Assembly: GCA_005116815.1 (NCBI GenBank)
Contig: SWDR01000017.1
Span: 1-35,042, forward strand
Direction: 5' to 3'
Length of the DNA stretch: 35,042 bases
Source of the DNA: Nitrospira sp.
Lineage (GTDB): Bacteria; Nitrospirota; Nitrospiria; Nitrospirales; Nitrospiraceae
Positions 33,680 through 35,042 of the stretch are shown here, in pieces. A model generated the notes under the pieces. It did not search any database. It saw only the letters and a list, made by a program, of their open reading frames with translations, and had not been told where the DNA came from. Position 1 is the stretch's first letter, and each line of letters begins with the position of its first letter. The position numbers were made by a program, and so were the translations under genes.

Positions 33680-35042
33680 ATGCCCATTCTCCATCAAGAC
33701 GAACTCGCCGAACTCGTACTCAAACGCGTGAGGGCTTCCGGAGCCGAGTACGGCGATATCCGCATCCTCGCCAGCACAACCCAGACCATCAGCGGTGAAG
33801 ATCGCCGCATCGACTCTATTCGGGATATGCAGGACAAAGGGTTCGGCATCCGCGTCCTCTATCACGGGGCCTGGGGCTTTGCGGCCAGTTCGGTTCTGTC
33901 GTTGGAAGAAGCCCCTCGTGTGGCCGATCTGGCCATCGAAATCGCCAAAGGCTCTGCCTCACTCGCGATCGACAAGGTGAAGCTTGCCGATGAGCCGGTC
34001 CATCGAGACCGAATTGTGACGGCCCGGCGGATCGATCCCTTTGCCGTCCCGCTTGAACAGAAGACTGCGCTGCTGCTTGAGACGATGGAGTATGTCCATC
34101 GGCAGGCCGGTATCGTACGGAGCAGCGCGGGTCTGTGGGCCCGCCGGGACCGCAAGCTCTTTGTCTCGACCGAAGGCTCGCGCCTGGAGTTCGACCTCCT
34201 GGCCGTGAGCGGCGAGTACGATGCCACGGCGATTCATGACGGACGGTTCGCCTCACGGACATTTAATACGCCGCATCTTCGGATGGGTTATGAACTGATC
34301 GAAGACGCCAATTTCCTCGCCGAGGCTCCGCGCATCGCGTCGCAGGCCGTCGAAAAAGTGAAGGCGCCTACCACTGCGCCTGGCCTCTACGATCTCGTCC
34401 TCGATCCTGAACACCTCTCGCTCACCATGCACGAATCGTGTGGTCATCCGAGCGAACTCGACCGTGCGCTCGGGTACGAGGCCAACTATGCCGGCACCAG
34501 TTTTCTCACGACCGAGAAGCGAGGAACCTTTCAGTACGGTTCTCCGCACGTAAATCTTGTGGCCGACAACTGCGAACCGGAAACCCTTGCCGCGACCGGG
34601 TACGACGACGATGGTGTGGCCTGCCAACGATGGGACATTGTGCGAGAGGGTCTCTTCGTCGGGTATTGTACGAACCGGGAAGTGGCGCCGATCATCGGCG
34701 AGACGCGCTCGCGCGGGTCCAATCGGGCGGACAGTTGGGGCAGCGTGCCCATCGTCCGTATCGCCAATGTCGGCCTGGAGCCAGGCACTGCCACTCTTGA
34801 TGAACTGCTCGCCGGTATCAAGCGGGGCATCTACATCGAAGGCCACGGGTCCTACAGCATCGATCAACGGCGCTACAACTTCCAATTCGGCGGCGATGCC
34901 TTTTGGCTGATTGAAAACGGGAAACGGACCCATATGGTTCGCGATGTCGTTTACCATGGGATCACGCCGGAGTTCTGGGGCAGTTGCGACGGGGTCGCCG
35001 ACCGGTCGTATCGGCGGCGGTACGGGTTCATCACGTGTGGTA
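33680..35042 (+). CDS. TldD-family metalloprotease, cut by window edge
   Basis: First 454 codons of a TldD/PmbA-family zinc metalloprotease, which acts with TldE on antitoxins and modified peptides in other bacteria. The N-terminal part (1-130, MPILHQDELAELVLKRVRASGAEYGDIR) fits the family. The zinc motif HESCGH is at 251-256, with the following PSELDRALGYEANYAGTSF, and later GVACQRWDIVREGLFVGYCTNREVA and IEGHGSYSIDQRRYNFQFGG segments are also typical. The usual end, with another conserved cysteine, lies beyond the window or at its edge. Start ATG 33680, divergent from the HTH/Zn-ribbon gene. Confidence 0.92.
   Translation, partial: MPILHQDELAELVLKRVRASGAEYGDIRILASTTQTISGEDRRIDSIRDMQDKGFGIRVLYHGAWGFAASSVLSLEEAPRVADLAIEIAKGSASLAIDKVKLADEPVHRDRIVTARRIDPFAVPLEQKTALLLETMEYVHRQAGIVRSSAGLWARRDRKLFVSTEGSRLEFDLLAVSGEYDATAIHDGRFASRTFNTPHLRMGYELIEDANFLAEAPRIASQAVEKVKAPTTAPGLYDLVLDPEHLSLTMHESCGHPSELDRALGYEANYAGTSFLTTEKRGTFQYGSPHVNLVADNCEPETLAATGYDDDGVACQRWDIVREGLFVGYCTNREVAPIIGETRSRGSNRADSWGSVPIVRIANVGLEPGTATLDELLAGIKRGIYIEGHGSYSIDQRRYNFQFGGDAFWLIENGKRTHMVRDVVYHGITPEFWGSCDGVADRSYRRRYGFITCG

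Overview
The window looks like the replication-origin region of a bacterial chromosome from the Nitrospirota, most likely a Nitrospira-like nitrite oxidiser. This rests on remembered family resemblance, the gene mix (dnaA-dnaN-gyrB start, DsrEFH-type sulfur relay, DabB/NuoL-like transporter, archaeal-type class I aldolase) and moderately GC-rich coding DNA. No database search was possible.

Layout. Positions 1-7101 are all on the minus strand: an RND efflux permease (cut by the left edge) with its periplasmic adaptor, a five-gene redox/VOC operon (FrnE-like DsbA protein, VOC protein, SnoaL-like protein, Rieske-flavodoxin fusion, second VOC protein), a truncated gyrB and dnaN. dnaA (minus) ends next to dnaN. 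Upstream of dnaA lies an AT-rich non-coding stretch with two perfect DnaA boxes and a run of seven DnaA-trio triplets, a convincing oriC (8492-8804). Next comes a decayed dsrE with dsrF and dsrH (minus).

From 9826 to 18937 everything is on the plus strand: phosphomannomutase/phosphoglucomutase, a DUF3108 protein, class I FBPase, DhnA-type aldolase, HtrA/DegP protease, a frameshifted membrane-PIN/TRAM protein, ispD, ispF and cysE. From 18905 to 21531 two DabB/NuoL-like proton-channel genes lie on the minus strand, the first cut short at a repeat. From 21909 to 29801 a plus-strand run holds two DUF2294 paralogues, a beta-carbonic anhydrase, SelO, a 1076-residue membrane protein with a large binding-protein-like exterior domain, two alpha/beta hydrolases and a tiny Cys-rich protein. 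Then come a HugZ/PNPOx-DUF2470 protein and an EttA-type ABC-F gene that runs directly into the 3' end of a convergent SulP transporter gene, both truncated at the same point. A COG3357-type HTH/Zn-ribbon regulator and the first 454 codons of a TldD-family protease close the window.

Themes. (1) Replication initiation: oriC, dnaA, dnaN. (2) Inorganic carbon: DabB-like subunit(s), carbonic anhydrase, SulP, DUF2294, with FBPase and aldolase nearby. (3) Envelope and redox functions. (4) Unusual damage: five loci are broken (gyrB, dsrE, PIN/TRAM, DabB-like copy, ettA/sulP), two at gene-gene junctions, suggesting rearrangement or assembly breakpoints. Two repeat families are visible: a palindromic element starting exactly at upstream stop codons, and 7-bp-period TGA-core arrays. 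No rRNA, tRNA or CRISPR array was found.
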